In this document: in pieces, positions 62,643 through 64,000 of the stretch | Layout: each line of letters opens with the position of its first letter | How positions within the stretch are numbered: the first letter of the stretch is position 1 | Assembly: GCA_039969155.1 (NCBI GenBank) | Contig: JBDVOJ010000117.1 | Span: 1 to 64,000 of the forward strand | Origin: GCA-002733465 sp039969155 | Lineage (GTDB): Bacteria > Pseudomonadota > Gammaproteobacteria > Enterobacterales > Kangiellaceae | Reading direction: 5' to 3' | Length of the DNA stretch: 64,000 nucleotides | The notes under the pieces: generated by a model | What the model was told of the DNA's origin: nothing | Database searches by the model: none | Seen by the model: the letters and a program-made list of their open reading frames with translations, nothing else | Translations under genes and position numbers: made by a program

Positions 62643-63845
62643 TCAAACCCTCTCAATAATCATAGCTATCCCCTGGCCAACACCAATACACATAGTGCAC
62701 AAAGCATACTTTCCGTTGGTACGTTGCAGCTGATAAGCAGCAGTCATCACTAACCGAGCGCCACTCATTCCTAACGGGTGACCCAGCGCAATAGCACCAC
62801 CATTCGGATTAACACGTACATCATCGTCAGCTAGTCCAAGCTCTCTCATAACGGCCAAACCTTGAGCAGCGAAGGCTTCGTTTAGTTCAATCACATCCAT
62901 TTGTTCGAGTTCTAAACCAGCATTTTTGAGAACTTTTCTGGAAGCTTCAACCGGACCAAACCCCATAATTCTGGGCTCTAAACCAGAAGTCGCCATACCC
63001 ACCACTCGAGCGAGTGGTTTTAGATTTTGCTTTTCAACTTGCTGCTCATTGGCAACTAATAAAGCGCACGCACCATCATTAATTCCTGATGCATTACCAG
63101 CAGTCACTGTGCCGTCTTTTTTAAATGGCGTAGCTAACTTAGCTAAGCCTTCTATCGTACTTGGACGAGGGTGCTCATCCACTGAAAATTCTTTGGTTTC
63201 TTTACGACTCACTTTAACCGTGACCGGTACAATTTCTTGTTCAAACACACCCGCCAATTGAGCTGTTTGAGTTTTTTCTTGAGTTCGAAATGCAAACTTA
63301 TCTTGATCTTCACGACTGATATTAAATTGTTCTGCAACATTTTCGGCAGTCTCAGGCATACTATCCACACCATATTGTTCTGCCAACTTTTTATTCACAA
63401 AACGCCAACCCATCGTCGTGTCGTAAATTTCAGCTTTACGCGAAAATGCACTGTCTGCTTTTGGCATCACAAAAGGAGCGCGTGACATTTGCTCAACACC
63501 ACCAGCAATTGCCATTGATTGTTCACCGCATGCAATCGCTCTCGCAGCGGTTCCAATCGCATCCATACCAGAACCACAAAGACGATTGATGGTAACTGCG
63601 GGAACTGTCTGTGGTAGTCCAGCCAATAGCGCACTCATTCGACCAACATTACGATTGTCTTCACCCGCTTGATTAGCACAGCCATAATACAGATCGTCAA
63701 CTTCGCTCCAGTTAACTTGAGGATTTCGATCCATCAATGCTTTGATTGGAATCGCGCCGAGATCGTCAGCACGAACTCGCGAAAGTGAGCCACCAAATCG
63801 ACCGATAGGTGTTCTAATTGCATCACATATATATACTTTATTCAT
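62643..63845 (-). CDS. pcaF/paaJ: 3-oxoadipyl-CoA thiolase
   Basis: A 400-residue thiolase: acyl-Cys in NRLCGSGMDAIGT, GGVEQMSRAPFVM, LNEAFAAQGLAV, His in NPNGGAIALGHPLGMSGARL and second Cys in CTMCIGVGQG. The AGEDNRNVGRM block is typical of 3-oxoadipyl-CoA thiolases (PcaF/PaaJ), which split 3-oxoadipyl-CoA to succinyl-CoA and acetyl-CoA in phenylacetate and beta-ketoadipate pathways. It is separated from paaA by the two lipase-like genes on the other strand and probably belongs to a second paa unit that begins beyond the right edge. Confidence 0.95.
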   Translation of the reverse strand: MNKVYICDAIRTPIGRFGGSLSRVRADDLGAIPIKALMDRNPQVNWSEVDDLYYGCANQAGEDNRNVGRMSALLAGLPQTVPAVTINRLCGSGMDAIGTAARAIACGEQSMAIAGGVEQMSRAPFVMPKADSAFSRKAEIYDTTMGWRFVNKKLAEQYGVDSMPETAENVAEQFNISREDQDKFAFRTQEKTQTAQLAGVFEQEIVPVTVKVSRKETKEFSVDEHPRPSTIEGLAKLATPFKKDGTVTAGNASGINDGACALLVANEQQVEKQNLKPLARVVGMATSGLEPRIMGFGPVEASRKVLKNAGLELEQMDVIELNEAFAAQGLAVMRELGLADDDVRVNPNGGAIALGHPLGMSGARLVMTAAYQLQRTNGKYALCTMCIGVGQGIAMIIERV

Positions 63846-63857
63846 ATTTAAACCTTT

Positions 63858-63905
63858 AGAGATTATTCACCACGGAGACACGGAGAGCACGGAGAAAAAA
63901 CTTCT
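63858..63905 (-). repeat. Inverted copy of the CTCCGTGCTCTC repeat
   Basis: Reverse-complemented it reads TTTTTTCTCCGTGCTCTCCG then TGTCTCCGTGGTGAA, the same element as at 50445-50523 and 56690-56745. On the plus strand its translation contains HHGDTESTEK, a known sign of a spurious frame from such repeats. Confidence 0.75.
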
Positions 63906-63930
63906 TAGCAATTGTGTTTTTCGTTGGAAT

Positions 63931-64000
63931 CTAATTATTTAGTATTCGTTTTAGTCCTTTTTTTAATATCGGGACATTAAAATTTAATAACAAGCCATAC
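63931..64000 (-). CDS. C-terminal fragment of a GxxExxY-family protein (partial)
   Basis: At the right edge a minus-strand frame reads YGLLLNFNVPILKKGLKRIL then NN and a TAG stop. This is the conserved C-terminal block (GLLINFN ... GIKRI) of the GxxExxY family, short proteins of the PD-(D/E)XK nuclease-like fold. The rest lies outside the window. It ends 25 bp from a copy of the interspersed repeat. Confidence 0.7.
   Translation of the reverse strand, partial: YGLLLNFNVPILKKGLKRILNN

Noticed and set aside
63742..63942. A 66-residue plus-strand frame containing HHGDTESTEK
   Set aside because: It is translated from the thiolase's reverse strand and the interspersed repeat; this peptide is a recognised spurious product of such repeats.

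Overview
The window is AT-rich (roughly 40% G+C by eye), densely coded bacterial chromosome. The gene content points to a gammaproteobacterium, probably marine: a MipA/OmpV-DUF3019-two-component cassette, a TonB-dependent receptor, membrane-anchored AraC-type regulators, TPR-GGDEF proteins, a GlyGly-CTERM-like protein and an aerobic phenylacetate (paa) operon. The genus cannot be fixed from the sequence; a Kangiella/Aliikangiella-like or alteromonad-like background is a guess. No rRNA, tRNA, CRISPR array or intact insertion sequence was seen.

Layout. 1-3.5 kb: an outer-membrane MipA/OmpV protein, a DUF3019 protein, an OmpR-type regulator and its sensor kinase, one minus-strand operon headed by a concentric 56-bp palindrome. 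3.6-11.6 kb: a TonB-dependent receptor and a giant hybrid kinase (MASE-like membrane domain, sensor, HAMP, PAS, PAS, GAF, HisKA, HATPase, REC, REC, HPt). 11.8-22 kb: metabolic and regulatory singletons (beta-lactamase-fold hydrolase, cardiolipin synthase, AraC regulators, CPBP protease). Among them a hydrolase-TetR-SDR operon diverges from an NAD(P)-binding protein across twin 17-bp operators. 22-27.5 kb: a gluzincin-like protein with a coupled small protein, a lipoprotein, a chalcone-isomerase-like protein, an aldo/keto reductase with a divergent AraC regulator, and a GlyGly-CTERM-like protein. 27.7-31 kb: a DUF599 protein, then two DUF1538 membrane proteins with P-II-like and CBS proteins behind an FNR/ANR-type box. 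31-37.4 kb: a serine hydrolase, an ECF sigma operon, and a TetR / ABC1-UbiB kinase / membrane protein / molybdopterin oxidoreductase operon. 37.6-42.7 kb: a lytic-transglycosylase-like protein and two tandem TPR-GGDEF paralogues. 42.8-51.5 kb: EamA transporter, SDR, TrmL, methyltransferase, MarR, GNAT, FAD amine oxidase-like, PPOX flavoprotein, DUF6172.

51.7-64 kb is the phenylacetate region on the minus strand: paaA, paaB, paaC, paaD, paaE, paaX, a fused hydratase/dehydrogenase, and, separated from these by two plus-strand lipase-like genes, a 3-oxoadipyl-CoA thiolase. PaaABCE with PaaD would epoxidise phenylacetyl-CoA, and the fused enzyme and thiolase would carry out the late beta-oxidation-like steps. 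The ligase PaaK, isomerase PaaG and ring-opening PaaZ are not in the window. The paa operon is split between paaC and paaD by an interspersed repeat and the in-frame 3' remnant of a DUF559 (endonuclease-like) gene. The same repeat occurs at 50.4 kb and at the right end, where it abuts the C-terminus of a GxxExxY-family protein. This suggests that the repeat and small nuclease-fold genes travel together.
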